From Flavobacterium sp. MDT1-60 (GTDB lineage: Bacteria > Bacteroidota > Bacteroidia > Flavobacteriales > Flavobacteriaceae), in assembly GCF_014844035.1 (NCBI RefSeq), contig NZ_CP062159.1, positions 2,294,001 through 2,358,000 on the forward strand: 64,000 nucleotides of DNA, given 5' to 3'. The notes beneath the pieces are model-generated. The model did not search any database. It had not been told where the DNA came from and was given only the letters and a program-made list of their open reading frames with translations. Positions 24,536 through 32,879 of the stretch are shown here, piece by piece. Within the stretch, counting starts at the first letter, position 1; every line of letters begins with the position of its first letter. A program made the translations under genes and the position numbers.

Positions 24536-25672
24536 ATGAATAAATATAATAAGTTGTTTGCTCCCTTGTTATTTGGGAACGGAATTAGTTTGAAAAATAG
24601 AATTGTGATGTCGCCTATGACTACTTGGGCATCTAATGAAGACTTCACCATATCCGATGAAGAAGTTGAATATTACAAGAAAAGAGTAAATGGTGTTGGA
24701 TTAGTAATCACAGGATGTACCCATGTTACGGCAAATGGTATTGGTTTTACCCACGAATTTGCAGGATATGATGATACTTTTCTTCCAAGTTTAAAGAAGT
24801 TGGCCAAAGCTGCAAAAAGTGGTGGAGCTCCAGCAATTTTGCAGATGTTTCACGCGGGAAATAAAGCAATTCCCGGACTTATTCCAGATGGTAAAGTGGT
24901 AAGTGCAAGTGCAGTTTCAAGTGGATCTATAGTGCTTTTTGAAAAAGAAAATCTTCCAAAAGAATTGAGCGACAATGAAATTCTGGAAATTATCAAGGCC
25001 TTTGGAGAAACCACCAGAAGAGCAATTGAAGCGGGTTTTGACGGCGTAGAAATTCATGGAGCACACGGATTCTTACTTCAAAATTTTATATCGCCTTTTT
25101 TCAATAATAGAAATGATCAATGGGGAGGTTCTCTGGAAAATCGTTTGCGACTTAGTTTGGAAATTTTAAGAGAAGTAAAAGATGTAGTTTCAAAATATGC
25201 TGATCGTCCTTTTTTGATAGGGTACAGAATATCACCAGAGGAAATGCCTCAGCAAACTTATGGACTTCCAGATACGTTCAGTCTAATGGATAAGCTAATT
25301 GAAGAAAAGATTGATTATTTACATTTCTCTCTGCTGGATGCTGTCAATCAAAAACCAATAGATTCAGAATTTTCTAAAGAACCAATATCAGTTCTATTAA
25401 ATAATTATGTTAATAACAGAGTTCCTGTTTTGGTTGCCGGAGGTATTACAAAACCTGTAATGGCTGATCAAGTTCTAGACTATGGTGTTTCTATGGTGGC
25501 AATCGGAAGGACTTTGATTGTTAATCCTGATTGGGTAGAATTAACTCAAAATGGACAAGAAGATAAAATCACTTCAATTCTTAAACTAGCAACAGTACAA
25601 GACAAAAAAATCCCATCAAAATTAATGACCATATTCGAAAAACTAGAAGGATGGGTACAGGTAGAAGCTTAA
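24536..25672 (+). CDS. NADH:flavin oxidoreductase, old yellow enzyme family
   Basis: The 378-residue FMN-dependent TIM barrel has the family landmarks: an N-terminal FMN-binding stretch (KNRIVMSPMTTWAS), GVEIHGAHGFLLQNFISP (about 177-194), NRNDQWGGSLENRLRL, and a phosphate-binding end VLVAGGITKP and VAIGRTLIVNPDW. It reduces the carbon-carbon double bond of enones or quinone-like electrophiles. The lipoprotein gene follows after 27 bases. Confidence 0.92.
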   Translation: MNKYNKLFAPLLFGNGISLKNRIVMSPMTTWASNEDFTISDEEVEYYKKRVNGVGLVITGCTHVTANGIGFTHEFAGYDDTFLPSLKKLAKAAKSGGAPAILQMFHAGNKAIPGLIPDGKVVSASAVSSGSIVLFEKENLPKELSDNEILEIIKAFGETTRRAIEAGFDGVEIHGAHGFLLQNFISPFFNNRNDQWGGSLENRLRLSLEILREVKDVVSKYADRPFLIGYRISPEEMPQQTYGLPDTFSLMDKLIEEKIDYLHFSLLDAVNQKPIDSEFSKEPISVLLNNYVNNRVPVLVAGGITKPVMADQVLDYGVSMVAIGRTLIVNPDWVELTQNGQEDKITSILKLATVQDKKIPSKLMTIFEKLEGWVQVEA

Positions 25673-25699
25673 TTAATAATCAAAATAAAAAGCTATAAA

Positions 25700-26149
25700 A
25701 TGAAAAGAAAAATTCCAGCATTACTCGTAATAGTATCAAGCATGTTGTTGTCATGCAATAATCAAAATAAATCAATTAAAAACAATCAAGTTATGGAAGT
25801 TACAAAAGAAGAAAAAGAAGGTGTCATTCGTGCCATAGATTTTTATGTAGAAGGTGGCCGTAAAGCTGACGGTAAAATTACCGCAAAAGCTTTTGCTGAT
25901 ACAGCAACCATGTCATGGACTGAGAATGGTGTTTTGAAAAGTGTACCAATAAAGGTATTGTATGACGGCTTTGATAGCAGCGAACCGATGGACGCTCATT
26001 ATGAATTGACTTATTTAAATGTTGCAAAAAATGTTGCTATTGCCAGAATTGAATCTCAGTTTGGTAAGAACAAATTTGCCGATATGTTTACATTGGTAAA
26101 AGATGGAGAACAGTGGAAAATAGTGAGTAAAGTTTATCAGTCAAAATAA
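25700..26149 (+). CDS. NTF2-like (lumazine-binding-like) lipoprotein
   Basis: The 149-residue protein has a lipoprotein signal peptide ending SSMLLSCNN (lipobox cysteine about 19). One NTF2-like domain (about 35-148) follows, with VIRAIDFYVEGGRKAD, FADTATMSWTENGV and FTLVKDGEQWKIVSKVY. This is the Lumazine_bd_2/SnoaL-like pattern. The ligand is unknown. It is cotranscribed with the old yellow enzyme and ends at a terminator. Confidence 0.8.
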   Translation: MKRKIPALLVIVSSMLLSCNNQNKSIKNNQVMEVTKEEKEGVIRAIDFYVEGGRKADGKITAKAFADTATMSWTENGVLKSVPIKVLYDGFDSSEPMDAHYELTYLNVAKNVAIARIESQFGKNKFADMFTLVKDGEQWKIVSKVYQSK

Positions 26150-26217
26150 GTACAAAACTTAACTATTTAGATATTAATTCATTCAAATAAAATTTGAGAT
26201 GCCTTAACGCCTACAGG

Positions 26218-26247
26218 AAGGGATGATTAAAAAGTCATCCCTTTTTT
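26218..26247 (+). terminator. Terminator after the old yellow enzyme unit
   Basis: A 9-bp stem (26218-26226 with 26235-26243, core AAGGGATGA) is followed by a T run on the plus strand. It lies about 70 bases beyond the lipoprotein stop. Confidence 0.8.
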
Positions 26248-26306
26248 ATTGGATGAAGAATCTTTTTGGGGTTTGTTTTTCAAAAAAATAAATACTTCAT
26301 AATACT

Positions 26307-27170
26307 TTAAGGTAAAAATGTTTCTTTAAGATACGTTTTCAAATCAGTTGGTTTTCTTCCCAATAAGGTTTCAAGATCTGACACGGCAATATCATACTCC
26401 TCATTTTTTATTATTGCCGCCAGTATTTGTGAATAGTAGATGTCTTCATCCTGCAGGCCGAATTCTTTTAATTGGTTTTCAAATTCCTGCGGCTCGGGGC
26501 TTTGGTACGTTATTGTCTTACCGGAGAGTTCTGTAATCATCTCGGCAATTTCTGAAAAGGAATATGATGGAACAACTGTGGTAACGTAAATTTTATTTTC
26601 GTGTCCCTCTTCTGCCATTACGTTGGCAATGGCTTCTCCCATTTCATCTCTTTTAGCAAAAGATGCCTTTCCGTCTCCAGCAGGAAAGTAAATCCCTGTT
26701 TCGATCACCTGCTCTCCGATAAAATAAGGAATAGTTTCCGAATAAAGTCCATTTTGGAAGACAGTATATTTTAAACCGCTTGCCATTATATAATCTTCAG
26801 TTGTTATATAAGAGTCAGCCAAAGGTCCAAGAAGCGATTCCTTGATATTTCTGTTTAAAGCTCCGCCTGTATAATAAATATGGCTCACACCTGACTGAAT
26901 TGCAGCATCTATTACGTTTTTATGTTCCTGCAATGCATTAGCACCGCTGCTGCTGATCAGTAAAAGTTTCTCTACGCCCTGTAAAGCCTTTATAACTGAC
27001 GCTTTATTACTATAATCGCCAATCTGTGCCTTAATGCCCCTTTTTTCAAATGATGCTGCTTTGACTGGATTTCTTACTAACACTGAAATCCCATTTGCAG
27101 ATACCTGTTTTAATAGATTCTCAAGTACTGCTGTGCCTAAATTTCCGGATGCTCCTGTTATTAATATCAT
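26307..27170 (-). CDS. NmrA-family NAD(P)H-dependent reductase (QOR2/azoreductase-like)
   Basis: The 287-residue protein begins MILITGASGNLGTAVLENLL, a TGxxGxxG nucleotide-binding motif. RNPVKAASF supplies the NADPH-side basic residues, and VSHIYYTGGALNRN and YSFSEIAEMITELSG fit the NmrA/QOR2 family. It probably reduces quinones or acts as a redox sensor. A Fnr-like palindrome upstream and a Crp/Fnr gene 71 bases away suggest control by that regulator. Confidence 0.85.
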   Translation of the reverse strand: MILITGASGNLGTAVLENLLKQVSANGISVLVRNPVKAASFEKRGIKAQIGDYSNKASVIKALQGVEKLLLISSSGANALQEHKNVIDAAIQSGVSHIYYTGGALNRNIKESLLGPLADSYITTEDYIMASGLKYTVFQNGLYSETIPYFIGEQVIETGIYFPAGDGKASFAKRDEMGEAIANVMAEEGHENKIYVTTVVPSYSFSEIAEMITELSGKTITYQSPEPQEFENQLKEFGLQDEDIYYSQILAAIIKNEEYDIAVSDLETLLGRKPTDLKTYLKETFLP

Positions 27171-27219
27171 AATTATTTTAATTTAATACTGCAAAGTAAA
27201 AGCAACTTTTGACGTGTTT

Positions 27220-27237
27220 TTTTGACAAAAGTCAAAA
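27220..27237 (-). promoter_or_regulatory. Candidate Crp/Fnr-type operator upstream of the NmrA-like gene
   Basis: A perfect inverted repeat TTTTGAC-AAAA-GTCAAAA has the 5-4-5 geometry of Fnr sites (TTGAC-N4-GTCAA against the known TTGAT-N4-ATCAA). On the minus strand it is centred about 33 bases upstream of TTACTTTG (27192-27199), a one-mismatch -7 box, the distance expected of a class II activator site. Confidence 0.5.
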
Positions 27238-27241
27238 TCCG

Positions 27242-27802
27242 TTATTTCTTTCTAATCCGGCTGAGGGTTTCTTGTTTTATACCCAGATAGGAGGCAATAT
27301 GTCCCAGAGAAATTCTTTGGACCGCATCAGGCTGAGAGGATAATAAGGTATGGTATCTTTTTTCGGCAGACTGGGTCTGCAGGGAGTTTACACGCTCTTC
27401 CAGAAACTGACAGCACTCTTCGGCTATTAATCTGCCGATCGTGTTCATTTCAGTATATTTTCTGTAGAGAGCATTCATATCACTGCTCTCTATATAATGT
27501 AGGGTGGAGAGTTCTAAAAACTGAATGTTCTCAGAGGATGGACGCTGATGGAATAGTGGGGTTATCGACCCTAAAATTATATTTTCAAAACCAAACCAAG
27601 AATTCACTTCTCGGTCCTCTACAGTATAATAAGAACGAACGAGTCCAGTTTCCAGCATAAACAGACAGGTGATAATCTGTCCTTGTTTGAGGAAAAAATC
27701 ACCCTTTGGCCTGGTTTGAATTTTTATCTTTTTTAGGAGTTCATTTTCAATTTCGGCACTGAGGGGACCATACTGTTTAAATTTTTCTATAAGTGCGTTC
27801 AT
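27242..27802 (-). CDS. Crp/Fnr-family transcriptional regulator
   Basis: The 186-residue protein has an N-terminal cyclic-nucleotide-binding-type beta-barrel (about 20-120; KGDFFLKQGQIITCLFMLETG). The C-terminal helix-turn-helix (about 150-186) has ISLGHIASYLGIKQETLSRIRKK (quoted here as IASYLGIKQETLSRIR). The ETLSR pattern resembles the E-x-x-S-R recognition helix of Fnr. No cysteine cluster for an iron-sulfur centre is visible. It probably controls the downstream NmrA-like gene. Confidence 0.88.
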   Translation of the reverse strand: MNALIEKFKQYGPLSAEIENELLKKIKIQTRPKGDFFLKQGQIITCLFMLETGLVRSYYTVEDREVNSWFGFENIILGSITPLFHQRPSSENIQFLELSTLHYIESSDMNALYRKYTEMNTIGRLIAEECCQFLEERVNSLQTQSAEKRYHTLLSSQPDAVQRISLGHIASYLGIKQETLSRIRKK

Positions 27803-28025
27803 TTTTTATTACGGGTTATTATAAGTCTCTGATTTAAATTGCTATTGTAAAGGTAAGACAACGGTATAACACAAACTAATCGAGAAAATTTACTTCTTTT
27901 CTCCTATTACAATTTTACGTTGATCTAATATTAATCAAGAAAAGCTGCCTAATACTAGACAGCTTTAATAACAAATTATGATTCTTTATATTTTCTTATT
28001 CTATGATTTAACCAACCTTTTGAGA

Positions 28026-28964
28026 TTAATTAATTTTAACTAAATGATTTTCAATGCTTGATCTTTGAGATTCGTATTGTGCAGGAAGTTTTAAGTTTTG
28101 ACCTAATTCTTCTAAGCTTTCATCAACTGTAAATCCGGGATTATCAGTTGCAATTTCAAACAAAACCCCGCCTGGTTCTCTAAAATATAGCGAATGGAAA
28201 TATTGTCTGTCAATCTGCGGTGTAATAGACAATCCGTATTCCTCGATTTTTTCACGGAAGTGCATTAAAATTTCATCATTTTGAACTCTGAAAGCTACGT
28301 GATGTACAGATCCATTAGCAACATGGCCGCGTTTTTCTTCAGCCAATTCTACCAAGTCAACAATTGCGGCATTTTCTACTGCATCAGTTGCGTAACGGTA
28401 ACGGTTTACATCTTGTTCAATCAATTTATAACCAAATATTTCGGTTAAGATTGCAGCAGTTGCTTTTATGCTGTTTAAAGTCAAAGTAATGTTATGGAAA
28501 CCTCTTGTAGCCACATCTGCTTTTACTTCATCCGTTTCCCAGGGTTTTCTGTTATCGTCTGTTTTTGATTCGATTAATTCTAATTTTAATCCGTCCGGAT
28601 CTAAGAAAGTAAGATATTTTTCGCCGAATTTTTCAGCTGGTTTATTGTAAATTACATTGTATTTTTCAAAACGTTTCTGCCAAAAGTCAAGACTTCCTTT
28701 TGGAACAGAATATCCGATTTCTGTTGCCATTCCGGATCCTTTTCTTCCTTGCTGAATTCCTTCTCCCCAAGGGAAAAAAGTTAAAATTGTTCCGGCGCTT
28801 CCAACTTCATCACCAAAGTAAAAATGATATGTTCCGGGATCGTCAAAGTTTACTGTTTTTTTGATAAAACGTAATCCTAATATGTTTGAATAAAAGTTGA
28901 AGTTGCGTTTAGCATCACCTGCAATTGCAGTAATATGGTGTAAGCCTAAAATTTTATTTTCCAT
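28026..28964 (-). CDS. Ring-cleaving dioxygenase, VOC superfamily (MhqO-like)
   Basis: The 312-residue protein has two glyoxalase/VOC modules. The first has GLHHITAIAGDAKRNFNFY and GTYHFYFGDE. The second has RGFHNITLTL, GSVHHVAFRV and FREPGGVLFEIATDNPGF, which supply the His, His and Glu metal ligands. It probably cleaves hydroquinone- or catechol-type rings, as MhqO does in Bacillus quinone resistance. Its promoter module is duplicated in front of the hydrolase at 43493-44311. Confidence 0.85.
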   Translation of the reverse strand: MENKILGLHHITAIAGDAKRNFNFYSNILGLRFIKKTVNFDDPGTYHFYFGDEVGSAGTILTFFPWGEGIQQGRKGSGMATEIGYSVPKGSLDFWQKRFEKYNVIYNKPAEKFGEKYLTFLDPDGLKLELIESKTDDNRKPWETDEVKADVATRGFHNITLTLNSIKATAAILTEIFGYKLIEQDVNRYRYATDAVENAAIVDLVELAEEKRGHVANGSVHHVAFRVQNDEILMHFREKIEEYGLSITPQIDRQYFHSLYFREPGGVLFEIATDNPGFTVDESLEELGQNLKLPAQYESQRSSIENHLVKIN

Positions 28965-29004
28965 GGTTTTTTATATGTATTAAATTGTTATTGATTTTCT
29001 TTTA

Positions 29005-29050
29005 CAAATTTACTTCGGTTATGGCTGTGCATCGATTAACCTAGATTAAG
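29005..29050 (-). promoter_or_regulatory. Promoter and CTAG-centred operator of the dioxygenase gene
   Basis: On the minus strand a perfect -7 box TAAATTTG lies at 29005-29012. Beginning 26 bases from its left edge is ATCGATTAACCTAGATTAAG (29031-29050), holding a near-perfect palindrome TTAACCTAGATTAA centred 34 bases from the -7 box, about position -41. The hydrolase gene at 43493-44311 has the same module at the same spacing. The TTAAY-N4-ATTAA geometry is Crp/Fnr-like. Confidence 0.65.
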
Positions 29051-29160
29051 AAATAAAAAGCCGTTATTTTTTTTATTGTTTAATTGGAGTCAAATGTTAT
29101 TCCGTAAATATTAATGCATTGTAAATTAGTTTTTTATGGTTTTAATATGTTTCCTGACTA

Positions 29161-29174
29161 TACGATATATCGTA
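29161..29174. promoter_or_regulatory. Perfect palindrome TACGATATATCGTA, copy 1
   Basis: A 14-base perfect palindrome lies in the 318-base divergent gap between the dioxygenase and the GAF-sigma54 activator genes, 109 bases upstream of the latter's start. The only other copy seen is at 44653-44670, upstream of the other gene sharing the CTAG operator. Both are followed by a TTTATG word. It may be an operator for an unidentified regulator. Otherwise the gap is AT-rich without a gene. Confidence 0.5.
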
Positions 29175-29282
29175 ATTTTATGGGTCGAAATATGTTTTGT
29201 TTAAAAAATCAATACTATTTTAATAAAGCTATTTCTTAAATTTACGCTGTTATTGCACAAAATACCGTGCGAATTATTATTT

Positions 29283-30875
29283 ATGGAAAAGCCGACAGAT
29301 CAAACTGTAATTTTAATGAACCGATTGCAGGAAAGAGAACGAGAACAAATTTTGATTTTGTCAATTTGCAGTACACTTTCTCAGGCTTTGACAAAAGAAG
29401 AATTCGGTCATGTTGTACATGGCGTTTTAAAAGACGAGTTTGCTTTTGATGATTTTATTCTCGCTTCCGCTGAAGAAAGTGAAACTGAATATCACATTTT
29501 TTATCAATTTTTGCAGAAAGATGCTGCGTTAAAAAAACATATAATTAATGATGGTTTTTTTGATCTTTGCATAGATTCTGCCGATTCGGTTATTTTTGAT
29601 CTAAAAACGATAAGCGAAAAAAAGAATAATTTTCCTCCACACATTACTCTTGCAAATAATAAAGGTTTTAAAAACGGAATAGGCATTTGTCTTCCTTATA
29701 TTAAAGGAAACAGAAATGTACTTTTTTTGTTCTTTAAAGATGCGAAAACCTTTAACAGAGAATCCAGCCGAATTATTAGAGGAATTGCGATGCAACTTTC
29801 TATAACGGTCAGAAATATTATTTTGAGACAGGAATATGAAAGTAAAATCAACGGACTTACAATCCCGAATAGAAATCCGGTTGAAAATGAAGAAGAACCA
29901 ATAATTGAAAATAACGAAGATTTTCAAGGAATTGTTGGAAAGAGCGAGGCAATGCAAAATGTTTACGAATTGATTTCGCAGGTTGCAGCTTCTCAATCGA
30001 CCGTTTTAATTTCTGGTGAAACGGGAACTGGAAAAGAATTGATTGCAGCTGCTATTCATAACTTATCTTTAGTATCTAAGGAAAGAATGATCAAAGTAAA
30101 TTGTGCTTCGATTCCTGAAAATTTAATTGAAAGTGAATTATTTGGCCACGAAAAAGGTGCGTTTACAGGGGCTTCAGATTTAAGAATAGGTAAGTTTGAA
30201 CAAGCTGATAACGGAACTATTTTCCTGGATGAAATAGGCGAGCTGCCATTAGTACTGCAGGGAAAACTACTTCGGGTGCTTCAGGAAAAAGAAATAGAAA
30301 GAATTGGCGGCAGAAACACGATAAAAGTTAATATTCGGGTGATTGCTGCAACTAACCGATCACTTGAAAAAGAAGTTGCCGAAGGTCGTTTTAGAAGTGA
30401 TTTATATTATCGATTGAATGTTTTTCCGATTTCGCTTCCGGCTTTACGAGACCGTCCGGAAGATATAGAAGTTTTAGGGAATTTTTTCTTAAAAAGACAT
30501 TCGCAGAGAATCGGTAAAAAGATAAATGGGTTTTCAAAAAAAGTACTCAAAAGTATGACGGCTAACGTCTGGCCCGGAAATGTGCGTGAACTCGAAAATA
30601 TGGTAGAACGCAGTATTTTATTTGCTAAAGAAGAAACGATAAAAGAAATGAGTTTTCCTGAAAATTTTAAAACTGAATCTGCTGCTATCGAAAATGATTT
30701 TTATATTAAAACATTACAGGAAATAGAAAAAGAACATATTTTAAAAGTAGTTAAAAAATGCGGCGGAAGAATTTCAGGACCACAAGGGGCTGCAATTTTA
30801 TTAGGTTTGCCGGGAACAACTTTGATTTCGAGAATGCAGAAACTAGGCATTAAAAAAGAACATTTTTCAGATTGA
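29283..30875 (+). CDS. Sigma54-dependent transcriptional activator with GAF domain
   Basis: The ATG at 29283 ([16 protein letters not shown]) gives 530 residues; an upstream start would be TTG. A GAF-like sensing region comes first (about 20-185). The AAA+ sigma54-interaction domain (about 215-445) has Walker A GETGTGKE, the sigma54-contact GAFTGA, and [10 protein letters not shown]-terminal Fis-type helix-turn-helix ends the protein. It lacks a receiver domain, so it probably senses a small molecule. Its AAA+ domain closely resembles that of the response regulator at 32880-34232. Confidence 0.9.
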   Translation: MEKPTDQTVILMNRLQEREREQILILSICSTLSQALTKEEFGHVVHGVLKDEFAFDDFILASAEESETEYHIFYQFLQKDAALKKHIINDGFFDLCIDSADSVIFDLKTISEKKNNFPPHITLANNKGFKNGIGICLPYIKGNRNVLFLFFKDAKTFNRESSRIIRGIAMQLSITVRNIILRQEYESKINGLTIPNRNPVENEEEPIIENNEDFQGIVGKSEAMQNVYELISQVAASQSTVLISGETGTGKELIAAAIHNLSLVSKERMIKVNCASIPENLIESELFGHEKGAFTGASDLRIGKFEQADNGTIFLDEIGELPLVLQGKLLRVLQEKEIERIGGRNTIKVNIRVIAATNRSLEKEVAEGRFRSDLYYRLNVFPISLPALRDRPEDIEVLGNFFLKRHSQRIGKKINGFSKKVLKSMTANVWPGNVRELENMVERSILFAKEETIKEMSFPENFKTESAAIENDFYIKTLQEIEKEHILKVVKKCGGRISGPQGAAILLGLPGTTLISRMQKLGIKKEHFSD

Positions 30876-30876
30876 T

Positions 30877-31494
30877 TTATTCCTGAATCATCTTTATTTT
30901 TCCTGAAGAAACGGCCCAGAAAACTAATAAAATAATGTTGATTGATAAAGCAATTGCAGGAAATTGAAATGAAATTACGAACGCAATTACATACGTTGGA
31001 AATCCGTATAAATAATTATTTCTGATTTTTTTTATTACCGAATTTGTGATTTCAGGACGCAAAAGTTTCTTGTTGCTGCTTGCCGTAAACCATAACAAAT
31101 TGTACGAAAGATTGATAAGTACAAATATTCCCGTATAAATCGCTACAGCAATATTTGAAGCTTCGCCTTCAAAAAAACGTGCCAGTAAAGCTGTAGGATA
31201 AGAAACTGCCGTAACCAGAAAAAGAATCAATCCGTTTGAGAACATAATTGCCGTATTACGGCTGTAAATCTGTTTGAAAATTTTGTGATGATTGACCCAC
31301 ATGATAAAAATACTGAAAAAAGAAAGCGTAAAAGCAAGATACGATGTCCATTCACCTTTTAAAAAAATCAATAATTCAGTGCCATTTTTTATCGTACTTG
31401 TATCTGGAGTATGGAGATCCAGAATCAAAAGCGTAATAGCAATTGCAAATACAGCATCACTGAAATTCTCTATTCTTACGGTTTCTTTTTCCAT
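30877..31494 (-). CDS. TMEM175-family membrane protein
   Basis: The 205-residue protein has the family hallmark RIENFSDAVFAIAITLLIL near the N-terminus, whose FSD motif forms the pore in TMEM175 potassium channels. About five or six membrane helices follow (TSYLAFTLSFFSIFIMWVN, GLILFLVTAVSYPTALL). Bacterial members conduct potassium. It lies 1 base from the cupin gene and is convergent with the sigma54 activator gene. Confidence 0.88.
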   Translation of the reverse strand: MEKETVRIENFSDAVFAIAITLLILDLHTPDTSTIKNGTELLIFLKGEWTSYLAFTLSFFSIFIMWVNHHKIFKQIYSRNTAIMFSNGLILFLVTAVSYPTALLARFFEGEASNIAVAIYTGIFVLINLSYNLLWFTASSNKKLLRPEITNSVIKKIRNNYLYGFPTYVIAFVISFQFPAIALSINIILLVFWAVSSGKIKMIQE

Positions 31495-31495
31495 T

Positions 31496-31846
31496 TTATA
31501 ATTTTATAAATATTGATTTTCGAAGTTTTGCCTCAATATTTTTTGTTTTGTGTCCTTTTCCGGTTGTGTCTTCAACCAATAAAATCGAACCCGTTTCAAA
31601 GGTTCTTTTTTCTCCTAATGAAGTTTCGATTTCTACGCCGCCTTCTAATAAAACAATATATTGACGGTCTGGCGCATTATGAAAATCGTAATCATAAGAC
31701 GGACTGACTTCTCTAAATACAATTGATTTTACAGGTTCATCATCAGATAAAAATCCAATATTGCCATTGTTTTTCAACGGAACTTCGAAGTCTTCAAAAT
31801 GACTTTCGCCATTGGTATCACTGTAAACCCGGGTTATCTGAATCAT
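31496..31846 (-). CDS. Cupin-domain protein
   Basis: The 116-residue single-domain protein has EVSPSYDYDFHNAPDRQYIVLLEGG and FETGSILLVEDTTGKGHKTKN (quoted in part as DFHNAPDRQYIVLLEGG and LLVEDTTGKGH), the two cupin motifs. The substrate is unknown. Its start overlaps the stop of the hydrolase gene by 4 bases, so the two are translationally coupled. Confidence 0.8.
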   Translation of the reverse strand: MIQITRVYSDTNGESHFEDFEVPLKNNGNIGFLSDDEPVKSIVFREVSPSYDYDFHNAPDRQYIVLLEGGVEIETSLGEKRTFETGSILLVEDTTGKGHKTKNIEAKLRKSIFIKL

Positions 31847-32463
31847 TTTTTTGCAAAAACAAGTTTGTTAGCCAAATCTATTTCGTCCTGACTTATAGTA
31901 TGTCCCATATTGTCATAGATTTTTTTAGTAACCGAAGCACCCATTTTTTCTAAAAGTGCTGCAGTTTCATTTACTCTTTCTACAGGAACATGAAAGTCAG
32001 GATCACTGGTACCGATGAAAACCGGTGTGTTTTCGAAGTTTCCTGCATAATGATCTTCATAAACCTTATCGCCGATAAGTCCGCCTGTAAAAGCTACAAC
32101 GCCACCGTATTTTGCAGCATTTCTGGCTGTAAATTCTAAAGCAAGACAAGCTCCCTGCGAAAATCCAAGGAAGTAAATATTTTCTTTTTCGATTCCGTTT
32201 TGCTGAATAGCGACAACAACCTGATGAATGGCATCTAATGATTTTGAAAATGATGGTTCGTTCTCTTCAATCGGAACTAAAAACGAATACGGATACCAGG
32301 TTCTGTTTTCTGCCTGAGGTGCAACCAATGCAAAATCATCGACTTTAAGATGTTTTGCAATTGAAAGAATATCATGAGCGCCTGCACCACGCCCGTGAAT
32401 CATAATTAAAGCTTTTTTAGCTATATTTAAAGGAATACCGTCGGTTATAATTTCTGTATTCAT
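31843..32463 (-). CDS. Alpha/beta hydrolase, phospholipase/carboxylesterase type (MhqD-like)
   Basis: The 206-residue protein has oxyanion motif IMIHGRGAGAHD, the nucleophile elbow GFSQGACLALE (Ser about 112), the acid in GTSDPDFHVP, and the histidine in DNMGHTISQDE. It resembles MhqD, a hydrolase of the Bacillus methylhydroquinone response, which agrees with the MhqO-like dioxygenase nearby. It is first in a run with the cupin and TMEM175 genes. The gap upstream (32464-32584) carries one arm of the CACGCAGATTT repeat. Confidence 0.85.
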   Translation of the reverse strand: MNTEIITDGIPLNIAKKALIMIHGRGAGAHDILSIAKHLKVDDFALVAPQAENRTWYPYSFLVPIEENEPSFSKSLDAIHQVVVAIQQNGIEKENIYFLGFSQGACLALEFTARNAAKYGGVVAFTGGLIGDKVYEDHYAGNFENTPVFIGTSDPDFHVPVERVNETAALLEKMGASVTKKIYDNMGHTISQDEIDLANKLVFAKK

Positions 32464-32584
32464 GATTTCTATTTTTTAATTAATTGTTTGCGCGTAATTA
32501 TTTTTCACGCAGATTTAGCAGATTTTTTTAAAATCAATTTAATCCTTTAATCTGTGGCTATATTTTTAAACGCTTAAGTATTAG

Positions 32585-32875
32585 TTATTTTTTCCAAATA
32601 TCCTGATACTCATCCGGATGTCTTTTGAATTGCGCGTGTACGTACGGACAAAGCGCCAAAACCATCATATTGTTGCTGCGTACATACGAAACCATTTCTT
32701 CAAGAAGTTTTTTTGCATAGCCTTTTCCTTCGGCTTCCGGCTCAACTCCTGTATGATAAACAGTTAATACATCATCTTTGATGCTTACCGTCATTTCGCC
32801 AAGTTTTTTGTCATCAATATAAAGATTAAAAGCACCGTGTTTTTTCTCGTCTAATTCTAGTTTTATTGTTTCCAT
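32585..32875 (-). CDS. Small GNAT-like N-acetyltransferase (COG2388)
   Basis: The 96-residue minimal GNAT has LTVYHTGVEPEAEGKGYAKKLLEEMV (acetyl-CoA loop, quoted here as EAEGKGYAKKLLEEM) and VLALCPYVHAQFKRHPDEYQ. The short length is normal for this YjdJ-like group. The acceptor is unknown. It follows the response regulator gene by 4 bases and is probably cotranscribed. Confidence 0.85.
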   Translation of the reverse strand: METIKLELDEKKHGAFNLYIDDKKLGEMTVSIKDDVLTVYHTGVEPEAEGKGYAKKLLEEMVSYVRSNNMMVLALCPYVHAQFKRHPDEYQDIWKK

Positions 32876-32879
32876 ATCT

